From contig PNKF01000002.1 of the NCBI GenBank assembly GCA_013822285.1, positions 1-50,284 on the forward strand: a DNA stretch of 50,284 nucleotides, in the 5' to 3' direction. How positions within the stretch are numbered: the stretch's first letter is position 1; each line of letters opens with the position of its first letter. The stretch is from Gemmatimonas sp. GTDB taxonomy: Bacteria; Gemmatimonadota; Gemmatimonadetes; Gemmatimonadales; Gemmatimonadaceae. Below are positions 34,173 through 42,512 of the stretch, one piece after another. Under the pieces are notes generated by a model. It was not told where the DNA came from and did no database searches. It saw only the letters and a list, made by a program, of their open reading frames with translations. Both the position numbers and the translations under genes were made by a program.

Positions 34173-35360
34173 TCAGGTATCGCGGAGGGAAGGAAACAAG
34201 GAGGGATTGCGCAGCGCGGCATCCAGCACGAGCGTCGCGGCGCCGATGGCGACGACGCGGGGTCCGAGCGTGCTGACGACGATGTCCGTGGAGGCGACCG
34301 CCGGCACGAAGGTCCGGCGCAAGGCGCTGGCCCGCAGCGGCATCAGCAGTCGATCGCCGAGCACGGACAGGCCACCGCCGAGAATCACGGCGGCGGGGTT
34401 CAACAGATTGAGCACGCCCGCGATGGCCACCCCGAGATGTTCGGCGGCTTCATGGACCACCTGCAGGGCCAGCGCGTCGTCGCGCAGCGCCGCCTGCTCG
34501 ATGCGGCCCAGCGTGAGCTCGCCCGTGGCCAGTTCGCTGCGTGGAAATCGGCTCCGCAAGGCCGCCGCGCGGGCGACGAGCGCTGCACCGCCGACCAGCG
34601 TCGTGAGGCAACCACGATTGCCGCAGACGCAGAGCTCGCCGCGCGGATCGATCGCCACGTGCCCGATTTCGCCGGCGACGCCGCTGGCACCGCGCTGCAC
34701 GGCACCACCAATGAAGTGTCCGGCGCCGATGCCTGTCGCGACCTTGATGTACGTGAAGTCAGAGAGACCCTGCGCGCCACCCCACCAGTGCTCAGCCAGC
34801 GCGCCACAGTTCGCGTCGTTGTCTACCATCACGGGGACGCGGTACTTCGACAGCAAGGCCTTGAAGCCGTGCACGCCCTTCCATGCGGAGAGCGCCACCG
34901 TGCTCAGGCGTTCTGGATGTTTGGGATCGACAGGGCTCGGCACGGCGATGCCGATGCCGACCAGCTGCGTGCGCGCGACGCCCTGCATGGCTTCGGCGCA
35001 GAGTTCCTTGATCAGCGCGCGGGTACCGTCGGGATCCGTCTGGACGGCGAACTCTCGACCGACCCACGCGAGGATGCGGCCGCGGAGATCCATGCGCGCG
35101 ACGGAGACGTGCGAGGCGCCCATATCGACGCCGAGAATTTCGAAGGCCGAGTCCTGGAACTCGAGGACGATGGGACGTCGGCCGCCACGCGAAGCGCCGG
35201 CGCCCGCCTCGGACACGAGGCCCGAGGCGAGCAGCGGGTCCACCAACTCCGAGACCGTCGAACGAGAAAGTTCGAGGCGCTGTGCGATCTCCGCGCGGGA
35301 GATGCGGCGCTCCGCCCAGATCAGGCGGAGGATGTCGTCGGCGAGGGGAGTGCGTGGCAT
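34173..35360 (-). CDS. ROK-family transcriptional repressor
   Basis: A 395-residue protein. An N-terminal winged helix-turn-helix (RAEIAQRLELSRSTVSELV, about residues 21-39) is followed by a ROK sugar-kinase-like domain: LGVDMGASH, VDNDANCGALAEHWWG, and the zinc and sugar motif GEIGHVAIDP with CVCGNRGC near 230-250. Such proteins (NagC, Mlc, XylR type) bind palindromic operators and are released by a sugar. The gene lies inside the operon it probably controls. Identical palindromes occur at 24533 and 36841. The inducer is likely glucose or a beta-gluco-oligosaccharide (inference). Confidence 0.9.
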   Translation of the reverse strand: MPRTPLADDILRLIWAERRISRAEIAQRLELSRSTVSELVDPLLASGLVSEAGAGASRGGRRPIVLEFQDSAFEILGVDMGASHVSVARMDLRGRILAWVGREFAVQTDPDGTRALIKELCAEAMQGVARTQLVGIGIAVPSPVDPKHPERLSTVALSAWKGVHGFKALLSKYRVPVMVDNDANCGALAEHWWGGAQGLSDFTYIKVATGIGAGHFIGGAVQRGASGVAGEIGHVAIDPRGELCVCGNRGCLTTLVGGAALVARAAALRSRFPRSELATGELTLGRIEQAALRDDALALQVVHEAAEHLGVAIAGVLNLLNPAAVILGGGLSVLGDRLLMPLRASALRRTFVPAVASTDIVVSTLGPRVVAIGAATLVLDAALRNPSLFPSLRDT

Positions 35361-35373
35361 CGGTGGGGGGAGG

Positions 35374-35400
35374 TCCGGGGGACGAAGTACGTCCCCCGGA
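35374..35400 (-). terminator. Perfect hairpin between lipoprotein gene and ROK gene
   Basis: TCCGGGGGACG pairs perfectly with CGTCCCCCGGA around AAGTA. It lies 14 bases upstream of the ROK start and just after the glycan-binding lipoprotein stop at 35409. There is no U-tract. It could partly terminate or protect the highly expressed upstream message, giving more lipoprotein than repressor. Confidence 0.55.
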
Positions 35401-35408
35401 AACCGTCC

Positions 35409-36782
35409 CTACCGGTGCAGGAGAACGTTGTCTACGTAGACGGTGTTGATCCTACCGTCGCCAACGATGATCAGCTGCGCGAGCTTGGCACGCGTCGTAA
35501 GACCCGTGAACTGCGTGAACGGGATGTCGAGCGTGATCCACGAACCCGACGCAAGCGCCGGCGTCGACGTCGCGTTGAAGGTGAGCTCATGCTCCACGTC
35601 GTCGCCACCGCCGAAGGCACCGTTCGCGCCGAAATCTACCAGCTTGACCTTGAACGCCGAGGGCGCCGCGGCCGCATCCGGCGTCCAGATGTCCATGCGG
35701 AAGTGCGTCATCGTCGTGGCGTTGATCGGCGCCCCGGTGAACTCGATGCCCGCGAAGGTCAGGTTCGTGTAGCGCTTCGTCGCGTTGCCACCGATGGTCA
35801 CGTCCGCGACATCGGCCTGGTCCCAATCCGCCGACCAGGTATTCACGGCGACGTTCGTGTACGGATTGCTGAAGAGCGAGATGACGTCACCCGCCGCGTA
35901 GGTCGGCGTCGGCGCAGCCGTCGCCGGCGGCGCGACCGTGACGAGCGACACCGCACCCGTCGCGGCCGTCGTCCCCAGCGAGGCCGTGATGTTCGCGCTA
36001 CCCGCCGACACCGCGGTGACGCGACCGGCCGCATTCACCGTCGCGACTGCCGTGTTGCTCGACGTCCAGTTGAAGTAGGCCGGGAACGCCGAGACCGCGA
36101 TGTCAGCGCCGGCGACGGCGAACGTCACCCCGAGGCCCGTCATGTTCTGCGTGGCGCCGACTTCGGTCGTGATGGTGGCCGCCGCCAGCGTCGGACGCGG
36201 ATTGGTGATCGTGCCGAGCGTCTCGTAGCGGATGTCATCCAGCCAGAGCGTGTAGCCCGTCGCACCTTCGGCACCTTCCGCAAAGAAGAAGAGGCCCTGC
36301 TCGGCCGTCAGGCGCGAGGCGAGCGGGATCGGAATCACGACCTTCGTCCACGCCGTGGTGAGCGGGATGGCGTTGCGCTCCGCCGTGTACAGCGAGTTCC
36401 CGGTGTTGTCGTTGCCGATGCCGGCGACGTTGAGCGTCGCGGCGACGGAAGCGCGCGCATAGAACGTGAGCGCGTCGTAGTCGGTGAGATCGCGCGGGGC
36501 CGAGGCGACGAAGGCGCCGCCGGCGTAGCCGCCGGTCGGATCACCCGGCGCGGGAATCGTCACGCGCAGCGAGGCGGAGCCGCGGTACTTCGTTTCGGTG
36601 TCGAGCTGCACGGCGTCGAGCTTGGAGCCGCCGAACGCCTGGAAGTCCGAGGCGATGAAGTTGTCGATGAAGACTCGGCCGTCCCGTGGGGTACCGGCGA
36701 GGCCGGTCGGCGAATCATCGCGACAGGCAGAGGCCGTCAGGGCCACGAAGGCCGCCAGCACGAGGGCATTACGCGTACGCAT
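35409..36782 (-). CDS. Glycan-binding lipoprotein with CBM-like and Ig-like domains
   Basis: A 457-residue protein. ATG 36782 follows GGAGAG. The signal peptide ends at the lipobox TASAC, then RDDSPTGL. Residues about 40-190 form a jelly-roll domain (VFIDNFIASDFQAFGG, YTLWLDDIRYE) like CBM11/galactose-binding folds. Residues about 195-290 are a BIG2-like Ig domain (FNWTSSNTAVATVNAAGRVT). Residues about 300-457 are a second jelly roll (THFRMDIWTPD, WITLDIPFTQF, VYVDNVLLHR). No catalytic motif is seen. It probably captures beta-glucan on the surface for GH16 and the transporter, like the surface glycan-binding proteins of Bacteroidota. First gene of the ROK operon, directly behind the operator. 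Confidence 0.83.
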   Translation of the reverse strand: MRTRNALVLAAFVALTASACRDDSPTGLAGTPRDGRVFIDNFIASDFQAFGGSKLDAVQLDTETKYRGSASLRVTIPAPGDPTGGYAGGAFVASAPRDLTDYDALTFYARASVAATLNVAGIGNDNTGNSLYTAERNAIPLTTAWTKVVIPIPLASRLTAEQGLFFFAEGAEGATGYTLWLDDIRYETLGTITNPRPTLAAATITTEVGATQNMTGLGVTFAVAGADIAVSAFPAYFNWTSSNTAVATVNAAGRVTAVSAGSANITASLGTTAATGAVSLVTVAPPATAAPTPTYAAGDVISLFSNPYTNVAVNTWSADWDQADVADVTIGGNATKRYTNLTFAGIEFTGAPINATTMTHFRMDIWTPDAAAAPSAFKVKLVDFGANGAFGGGDDVEHELTFNATSTPALASGSWITLDIPFTQFTGLTTRAKLAQLIIVGDGRINTVYVDNVLLHR

Positions 36783-36840
36783 TCGTTCTCTCCGGGGTCC
36801 TGAGGACCGGTTACGACTTGCCGCATGGGCGGCGAGTCTG

Positions 36841-36863
36841 CTTTGTTCGACCATCGAACAAAG
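36841..36863. promoter_or_regulatory. Palindromic operator 2, candidate ROK repressor site
   Basis: CTTTGTTCGA, CCA, TCGAACAAAG: a perfect 10-bp palindrome. It overlaps the -10 box of the lipoprotein-ROK-GH16-transporter operon, so a bound protein would block RNA polymerase. It is almost the same sequence as 24533-24557. Confidence 0.75.
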
Positions 36864-36890
36864 TATGTGGGTCAGAAAAAATCCTGTCAA
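36862..36890 (-). promoter_or_regulatory. Sigma-70-like promoter of the ROK operon
   Basis: On the minus strand, TTGACA (36890-36885), 17 bases, then CATACT (36867-36862). The -35 is perfect and the -10 matches 4 of 6. The start of transcription would fall within operator 2, about 75 nt before the lipoprotein ATG. Confidence 0.65.
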
Positions 36891-36921
36891 GAGCGAGTCT
36901 TGGCAGGGGGGGTCCCTCAGC

Positions 36922-38052
36922 TCAGCAGCGAGCGGCGGCGCTGAGCGCCGGCACCGGCTTGGGCGTCAGCCGCCAGGCCCCGCCGTCCATCCGCTCGGCC
37001 GTGCCGAGCTGGAGCCGGCACTCCGGGGGGCGCTGGGCCCCTACTATATGAACGAGGTCGAACAACGCGGCGCTTTTCCGCCGCAGGGCGTGCCGAGTCC
37101 CGAAGGCGTGGACCAGCCACGAGTTAGCGTACTGGCCGTCCGTCATGTCGACGGACTCGACGCCCGTGAACACGGGGATCGATGGCCGACCGCCGGCGAT
37201 GCGCCCTGCCCGTTCGGTGTCGTTGACCACGGAGGAGAAGTACAGCACGCGGTCGTCTGACGAGGCATAGAGGAGCAGGCGCTGTGCCAGTGGTCGCGCA
37301 GCGGGCGCGACCGAATCGCCGAAGCGCTCCAGGGCAATGTCCGGCGAGACGAACGCCATCGCACGCAAGGGATCGGCGCTGAGCGAGCGCCGCAACGCGC
37401 TGTCCTGACGGAAGGTCTCCCCGACCAGTTGTCCGCCAAGACTGTGCGCGACCAGCATGAGCCGCGCACCGCCCGTGGCGGCGTGCGCCGTGCTGAGCGC
37501 AGCCGAGAACGCGTCGCGACTCTCCGCCGCCGATGCGGAATCACGGCGATACGCCGCCGTCAGCACCTCGCCAGCCCGAGGCCAGGCCACACCAGACCCG
37601 ATAGACGGCCAGGCGAAGACAATCCATGGCTGCGTCCCCCGCGCCCGGAGGCGCGCCATGGCCGCGTGCTCCCACAGATCGCGCAGCGATGTCCCGTAGC
37701 CATGCGTGTACATCACGGCAAAGCGCTCCGGCTCCGTCGGATTCGCGGCGCAGCCGGCCAAGGCATCCACGAAGGCCTCGCGGCTCAGGACCAGCGTGTC
37801 GAGCACTTGGATGCGCCCGCCATCCGTCGCCGGGTCATCCAGAATCGGCCGTCGCGTGAAGACCATGCCGTATTCGAGGCTCTCGGCCAGCCGCGCGACG
37901 TCGCGTCCGTCCTCCCGGGCGCGAGCCGAGATATAGAAGAGCGTATCGACGACGACAGGCGCGTCGCGGCGGCCGAGCAGCGGTCGACATCCGCTTGCCG
38001 CCAGAAGCGTCCCCGCGCAGGCAAGGATCAGCGACCACGACGCGCGTCGCAT
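36922..38052 (-). CDS. DUF900-type alpha/beta hydrolase lipoprotein
   Basis: A 376-residue protein starting at ATG 38052, which overlaps the stop of the RuBisCO-like gene (TGATG). The signal peptide ends in the lipobox LLAASGC. The hydrolase part has the oxyanion-side MYTHGYGTS, FAWPSIG, the nucleophile elbow LVAHSLGGQ, and a late Asp and His (DDRVLYFS, NSWLVHAFG). It matches the DUF900 group of esterase-like proteins. It probably faces the periplasm. Substrate unknown; its coupling to a cytoplasmic RuBisCO-like protein is puzzling. Confidence 0.8.
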   Translation of the reverse strand: MRRASWSLILACAGTLLAASGCRPLLGRRDAPVVVDTLFYISARAREDGRDVARLAESLEYGMVFTRRPILDDPATDGGRIQVLDTLVLSREAFVDALAGCAANPTEPERFAVMYTHGYGTSLRDLWEHAAMARLRARGTQPWIVFAWPSIGSGVAWPRAGEVLTAAYRRDSASAAESRDAFSAALSTAHAATGGARLMLVAHSLGGQLVGETFRQDSALRRSLSADPLRAMAFVSPDIALERFGDSVAPAARPLAQRLLLYASSDDRVLYFSSVVNDTERAGRIAGGRPSIPVFTGVESVDMTDGQYANSWLVHAFGTRHALRRKSAALFDLVHIVGAQRPPECRLQLGTAERMDGGAWRLTPKPVPALSAAARC

Positions 38053-39314
38053 CAGTCCTTCACCGGGCGCTCCATGTCGCGCGCCGCATCCTGCGTCGCC
38101 AACCGCGTCCATGCTGCACGCACACTCGCGGCACCGCCGCGCGGACCTTCCGCATGCCCGAAGATGCCTCGTCCGCACACGAAGCCGAAATCACGTGTGC
38201 CAATCGTCGCGTACACGCGGGGCAAGGTGTCCGCGGAATCGCTGCCCCCCGGCACCGGCAACGCCGGCTTGAGCGTGCCCATCGGCTCGAGACAAGCCCG
38301 TACGTTCGCCATGACTTCCGCTTCGGGCACCATCATGCGCTCACCGAAGCCAGGCATGATGACCGCATCGGCGCCGCAGAGGCGCTGCAACTTCGTCAAC
38401 ACGCGCGAGTGCACCCCGTAGCCAGGCACCCGCGTCAACGCCGCCAGCATCGGGAAGTGCGCGAACAACGGCACCCGTGCGTGCTCGCGCAACATACGCA
38501 GTCCGCTGAGGCCGACCGGCAACGAGTTCACCAGCAAGGCACCTGCGCCCCGCGCGACGGCCACATCATGCAAGGCACAGAGCTGCGATACCTCGTCCGT
38601 CACGTTCGCCATGTAGAGCTTCCGCTCGCCGGTCGCCGCTGCCGCGCGCGCGCGGGCCTCACCCATCAATCGCGCCCGCTCGTCGAGAGGCGACCAATCG
38701 ATATCGGCGAGCATCTCGTCGTCCTTCGCGATATCAAGCCCGCCGAGCCACGCCTCCTCGGCGATCGCCGCGAACGGCGCCGGGGCAAGCCCGATGTTGG
38801 GCTTCACCACCCCGAGGAAGATTGGCCGGTCGTACGCACCGAGCAGCTCGCGGAGTCCCTCGACGCCGAACTGCGGACCAGGGAACGCGGCGAGATACGC
38901 CTCGGGAAAGCGCAGGTCCTCGAGCCGGATGACGGGCACCCCAGGCACGTGATACACGCCTTCGCCCATCACGGCCGAGAGCAAGTTCGGGATGCGAGGG
39001 CCGAAGTTCCCGTGCGGATGGGCAATGGTCACTTGCACACGATGCAGCGGTCCGGCCGGCGCGCCGGGCACCGGCAGGCTCAGCGCCGAGATCGGTTCGC
39101 TGCGGAACGCGATGATCTTCGCCGCATGACGCGGCCGATAGTCCTCGTCTACACCGACGCGCTGCCACTGCGCCGTGGACTGCTCGCTGCACAGGTGCGC
39201 CGCCGCCACGCGCGGATCGCCGCCGCACTCGAAGACGTAGTCGAGCTCGAGGTACGCCGCCGCATCGAGCGCACGACGGTCCGCAAAGAAGGCCTCGATA
39301 TCCGGCGCCTTCAT
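38052..39314 (-). CDS. RuBisCO-like protein (form IV)
   Basis: A 420-residue protein with the RuBisCO large-subunit fold but not a carbon-fixing enzyme. The metal motif GGLDIAKDDE (near residue 195; carbamyl-Lys, Asp and Glu) is intact. LGVVKPNIGL has Asn where RuBisCO has its second catalytic Lys, and the loop-6 Lys region reads PGFGERMM, without Lys. GRGIFGHAEGPRGG is the phosphate-binding loop. Form IV proteins act as enolases, isomerases or decarboxylases on phosphorylated sugars or methionine-salvage intermediates. The start ATG 39314 overlaps the yjbQ stop (ATGA). No methionine-salvage or apiose genes adjoin, so the reaction is open. Confidence 0.85.
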   Translation of the reverse strand: MKAPDIEAFFADRRALDAAAYLELDYVFECGGDPRVAAAHLCSEQSTAQWQRVGVDEDYRPRHAAKIIAFRSEPISALSLPVPGAPAGPLHRVQVTIAHPHGNFGPRIPNLLSAVMGEGVYHVPGVPVIRLEDLRFPEAYLAAFPGPQFGVEGLRELLGAYDRPIFLGVVKPNIGLAPAPFAAIAEEAWLGGLDIAKDDEMLADIDWSPLDERARLMGEARARAAAATGERKLYMANVTDEVSQLCALHDVAVARGAGALLVNSLPVGLSGLRMLREHARVPLFAHFPMLAALTRVPGYGVHSRVLTKLQRLCGADAVIMPGFGERMMVPEAEVMANVRACLEPMGTLKPALPVPGGSDSADTLPRVYATIGTRDFGFVCGRGIFGHAEGPRGGAASVRAAWTRLATQDAARDMERPVKD

Positions 39315-39736
39315 GCGCCCAGCAGCTGCAGCTGCACCTGACGCTGTTCGCGCGGCCCGTCGAGCTCGACGAAGAACAGCGCCTGCCAGGCTCCGAGCTG
39401 CAGCGCGCCGTCGGCGACTTGGAGGGATTCGCTCGCCGGCATGAACAAGGCCGCCAGATGTGCGTGCGCGTTGTCGCGGCCGTCCACGGTGTGCTGATTG
39501 TGCTCGTAGGCCGCGTCCGCGGGCGCAAACCATTGCAGGTGCCGCAGCATGTCGCGCTGCAGCGCGGGATCGCGTTCGTTCACCACGATGCGCGCCGTCG
39601 TGTGCGGCGTACTGACCGTCAATAGCCCCTCGGCGATTCCCTGTGCGGCGACCCAACTGCGCACGCGCTCGGTGATGTCGAGGAACTCGATGCCGGACAG
39701 CGTCCGGATGTCCAGCGAATGGCGGCGCACTTGCAT
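39311..39736 (-). CDS. YjbQ/UPF0047 family protein
   Basis: A 141-residue protein of the YjbQ (UPF0047) family. Its signatures are LLTVSTPHTTARIVVNE, DGRDNAHAHLAALFMP and LGAWQALFFVELDGPR. The conserved His and Asp residues line a small active-site pocket. Family members have been linked to a secondary thiamine-phosphate synthase activity. Cytoplasmic. ATG 39736 is used because the longer frame to 39802 crosses the divergent promoter region. First gene of the trio with the RuBisCO-like and DUF900 genes. Confidence 0.88.
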   Translation of the reverse strand: MQVRRHSLDIRTLSGIEFLDITERVRSWVAAQGIAEGLLTVSTPHTTARIVVNERDPALQRDMLRHLQWFAPADAAYEHNQHTVDGRDNAHAHLAALFMPASESLQVADGALQLGAWQALFFVELDGPREQRQVQLQLLGA

Positions 39737-39742
39737 TGGTGA

Positions 39743-39748
39743 AATATT
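39743..39748 (-). promoter_or_regulatory. -10-like AATATT before yjbQ
   Basis: AATATT ends 6 nt before the ATG at 39736 on the minus strand, in the 36-bp gap between divergent genes. There is no Shine-Dalgarno sequence. The spacing suggests a leaderless message. Confidence 0.3.
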
Positions 39749-39772
39749 CAGGGAACCCCCGCCCCTTCGCCA

Positions 39773-40234
39773 ATGCGCCTTACCGTCAACGGTACGCCCC
39801 ACGAGCTCGACGTCGAACCCGAGATGCCCCTACTCTGGGCGCTGCGCGACGAACTCGGCATCACGGGACCCAAGTACGGCTGTGGCATGGGGGTCTGCGG
39901 CGCCTGCACCGTGCACGTCGATGGCAAGCCCGTCCGCAGCTGCTCGATGCCCGTAGGGCGCGTGACGCAGCCCGTCACGACGATCGAAGGCCTGGGCACG
40001 CCCGAGTCGCTGCATGCCGTGCAGCGCGCGTGGATCGAAGTGCAGGTCGCCCAATGCGGTTACTGCCAGTCTGGCCAGATGATGACGGCCGCCGCACTGC
40101 TCGCCCAGAACACGACACCGAGCGCCGCCCAGATCGACGACGCCATGCATCCGCACCTCTGTCGCTGCGGCACCTATCCGCGTTTGCGTCAGGCCGTGCA
40201 ACGCGCCGCCGAGCTCCTGCGCGAGGAGCGCTGA
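39773..40234 (+). CDS. iorA: Isoquinoline 1-oxidoreductase-type 2Fe-2S subunit
   Basis: A 153-residue electron-transfer subunit of a molybdenum hydroxylase. The first 2Fe-2S cluster (plant ferredoxin type) is bound by [21 protein letters not shown]-type spacing starting near residue 39 (the motif ends a little further on). The second has CGYCQSGQM and HLCRCGTY near 98-140. It passes electrons from the molybdopterin subunit encoded next, 1 base downstream. No signal peptide; such subunits are carried through Tat with the partner. The specific substrate is unknown, since this family also includes aldehyde and nicotinate-type dehydrogenases. Confidence 0.92.
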   Translation: MRLTVNGTPHELDVEPEMPLLWALRDELGITGPKYGCGMGVCGACTVHVDGKPVRSCSMPVGRVTQPVTTIEGLGTPESLHAVQRAWIEVQVAQCGYCQSGQMMTAAALLAQNTTPSAAQIDDAMHPHLCRCGTYPRLRQAVQRAAELLREER

Positions 40235-40235
40235 C

Positions 40236-42482
40236 ATGGGCAAGGTGAAGACCATCGCGCGACGCACGTTCCTGATCGGATCGGCGGCCGTTGCCGGCGG
40301 CCTGGTTGTCGGCTGGGCACTCGTGAAGTGGCCGCTGCGCAATCCGCTGCTCGACGTGCTCGATGACGACGATGCGGCGCTCAATCCCTATGTGAAGATC
40401 GACCCGAACGGCATCACGATCATCACGCCGCGCGCTGATGTGGGCCAGGGCGCTTACTCCGTGCAAGCGATGCTCGTCGCCGAGGAGTTGGACCTTGAGT
40501 GGGGCAGCTTCCTCGTCGAGCCCGGTCCGCCGGGCAAGGCCTACTACAACGAGGCGGTGCTGCCCGAAGGCATGCCCTTCGCGAGCATCAACGATGGCTT
40601 CGTTGCCCGCCAAGGGCGCGCATTGGGTGGCGCGGTCGCCAAGTTGATCGGCCTGCAGATCACCGGTGGCTCCTCGACGGTCCCTGACGCCTACGAGAAA
40701 CTGCGTGCCGCAGGCGCCGTCGCGCGCATCATGCTCGTCGAGGCGGCGTCACGGCGCACGGACATCCCGGTCGAGCAGCTGCGCAGCGAGAGTGGCCACG
40801 TCATCACGCCAAGCGGCGAGCGCATTCCCTACACCGCGCTGGCGGCTGAGGCCGCCCTGATCGATCCGCCGTCCTCCGTCACGCTGCGCGATCCATCCCA
40901 ATGGAAGTTCCTCGGCAAGCCGATGCCGCGACTGGACATTGTCGCGAAGAGCACCGGCACCGCGCAGTACGGCATCGACCTGCGCATGCCCGGAATGGTG
41001 TACGCGTCCGTGCTCACCAACCCGCGCATCGGCGGTGCCGTGGTGAGCATCGATGATAGCGCCGCGAAGGCCGCGCCCGGCGTCATCAAGGTGGTGCCGA
41101 TCACCGGTGGCGTCGGCATCATCGCGAACAACACCTGGCGCGCCTTCCGCGCGCTCGGTCTGCTGAAGCCCCAGTGGGGCGAGGCGCCGTATCCAAAGAC
41201 CAGCGCCGAGATGTTCCGCATCGTCGGCGACTCGTTCACGGATGAGCACAGGGACTCGCGCTTCCGCAATGACGGTGACGTCGACGAGGCGCTGACGGCG
41301 GCCGGTACCGATGTGCAGATCGCTGAGTACCAGCTGCCGTACTTGGCCCATGCGCCACTCGAACCGATGACCGCGGTGGTGAAGTTGAGCGGCGGCAAGC
41401 TCGAGATCTGGACGGCCACGCAAATCCCGCGCTTTCTCGTACAGTGGGCCGCGAAGACTGCCGGCATCGAGGAAGAGGCCGTCACGCTGCACGTGTTGAT
41501 GGCGGGCGGCAGCTTCGGTCGCCGGCTCGAGGACGACTACGTGCGTCAGGCCGTGCAGCTCGCGATGGCCCACCAAGACGTCCCCATCAAGCTCACGTGG
41601 ATGCGTGAGGAAGACTTCACGCACGACTTCCCGCGTCCGTTGGCGATGGGGCGTGGGCGCGGCGTGGTAAAGGACGGGAAGGTTGAGGCCTTCGACCTCG
41701 GCATCGCCGCCCCGGCGACGACGGCGTCGCAGATGGGGCGCATCGGCCTCTCCACACCCGGACCCGACATCTCCATCGTCGCGGGCGCCTGGGATCAACC
41801 CTATGCGATCCCGCACTACCGCGTGACGGGCTACCGTGCGCCGGAGATGGTGCCGGTGAGTTCGTGGCGCTCGGTGGGTGCGAGCATCAACGGATTCCTC
41901 CACGAAAGCTTTCTCGACGAACTCATCCATGCGGCGGGCGCGGATCCCCTGCGCGAGCGCATTCGCCTCTGCACCCACGAGCCGTCGCGGCGCGTGCTTG
42001 AGGCGGTGGCCGAGATGTCCGGCTGGGGCAGCGCCCTGGGCGCTGGCCGTGGTCGGGGCGTCGCCCTCACCGTGTCGTTCGGCGTGCCCGTGGCTGAGGT
42101 CGTCGAGGTGACGGACACGACGGCGGGGATCCGCATCGATCGAGTGTTCGTCGCGGCAGAGGTCGGACGCGTGCTCGATCCGGTCAACTTCGAGAATCAG
42201 GTGCAGGGCGCCGTCATTTGGGGACTCGGTCATGCCATGAACGCGGAGATCACCTACGCGGATGGCGTGGCCGAGCAGACGAACTTCCATCTGTTCGAGA
42301 CGATGCGCATGAAGCAGGTGCCGGACATCGTCGTGCGCGCGCTGGAGCAGGGGCCGAAGGTGCGGGGCATTGGCGAGCCGCCGGTGCCGCCGGCGGCTCC
42401 AGCGCTGGCCAATGCAATCTTCGCGGCGACGGGCACCCGGGTTCGCGAGTTGCCGATGCGGAAGACCGTCCGCTTCGCGTAA
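40236..42482 (+). CDS. iorB: Molybdopterin-binding subunit of a xanthine dehydrogenase family enzyme
   Basis: A 748-residue catalytic subunit. The N-terminus has a Tat-like signal (ARRTFLIGSAAVAGGLVVGW), so the enzyme is exported or membrane-anchored. Cofactor and active-site motifs of the IorB type are present: APLEPMTAVV, MAGGSFGRRLEDDY, SWRSVGASINGFLHESFLDE, and the C-terminal GIGEPPVPPAAPALANAI with the catalytic Glu. The enzyme hydroxylates N-heterocycles or aldehydes using water. It pairs with the 2Fe-2S subunit upstream. No XdhC chaperone gene adjoins. Confidence 0.9.
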   Translation: MGKVKTIARRTFLIGSAAVAGGLVVGWALVKWPLRNPLLDVLDDDDAALNPYVKIDPNGITIITPRADVGQGAYSVQAMLVAEELDLEWGSFLVEPGPPGKAYYNEAVLPEGMPFASINDGFVARQGRALGGAVAKLIGLQITGGSSTVPDAYEKLRAAGAVARIMLVEAASRRTDIPVEQLRSESGHVITPSGERIPYTALAAEAALIDPPSSVTLRDPSQWKFLGKPMPRLDIVAKSTGTAQYGIDLRMPGMVYASVLTNPRIGGAVVSIDDSAAKAAPGVIKVVPITGGVGIIANNTWRAFRALGLLKPQWGEAPYPKTSAEMFRIVGDSFTDEHRDSRFRNDGDVDEALTAAGTDVQIAEYQLPYLAHAPLEPMTAVVKLSGGKLEIWTATQIPRFLVQWAAKTAGIEEEAVTLHVLMAGGSFGRRLEDDYVRQAVQLAMAHQDVPIKLTWMREEDFTHDFPRPLAMGRGRGVVKDGKVEAFDLGIAAPATTASQMGRIGLSTPGPDISIVAGAWDQPYAIPHYRVTGYRAPEMVPVSSWRSVGASINGFLHESFLDELIHAAGADPLRERIRLCTHEPSRRVLEAVAEMSGWGSALGAGRGRGVALTVSFGVPVAEVVEVTDTTAGIRIDRVFVAAEVGRVLDPVNFENQVQGAVIWGLGHAMNAEITYADGVAEQTNFHLFETMRMKQVPDIVVRALEQGPKVRGIGEPPVPPAAPALANAIFAATGTRVRELPMRKTVRFA

Positions 42483-42512
42483 CTCTCGCGCCGCGATCTC
42501 CGTAGGGAGCGC

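Noticed and set aside
33366-36803. Plus-strand open frame of 1145 codons
   Set aside because: It is antisense to GH16, ROK and the lipoprotein, which have clear motifs. Its composition is Arg/Asp/His-rich shadow sequence.
38052-39314. Functional carbon-fixing RuBisCO
   Set aside because: Two catalytic lysines are missing (KPNIG; no Lys in the loop-6 region) and there is no phosphoribulokinase or small subunit gene.
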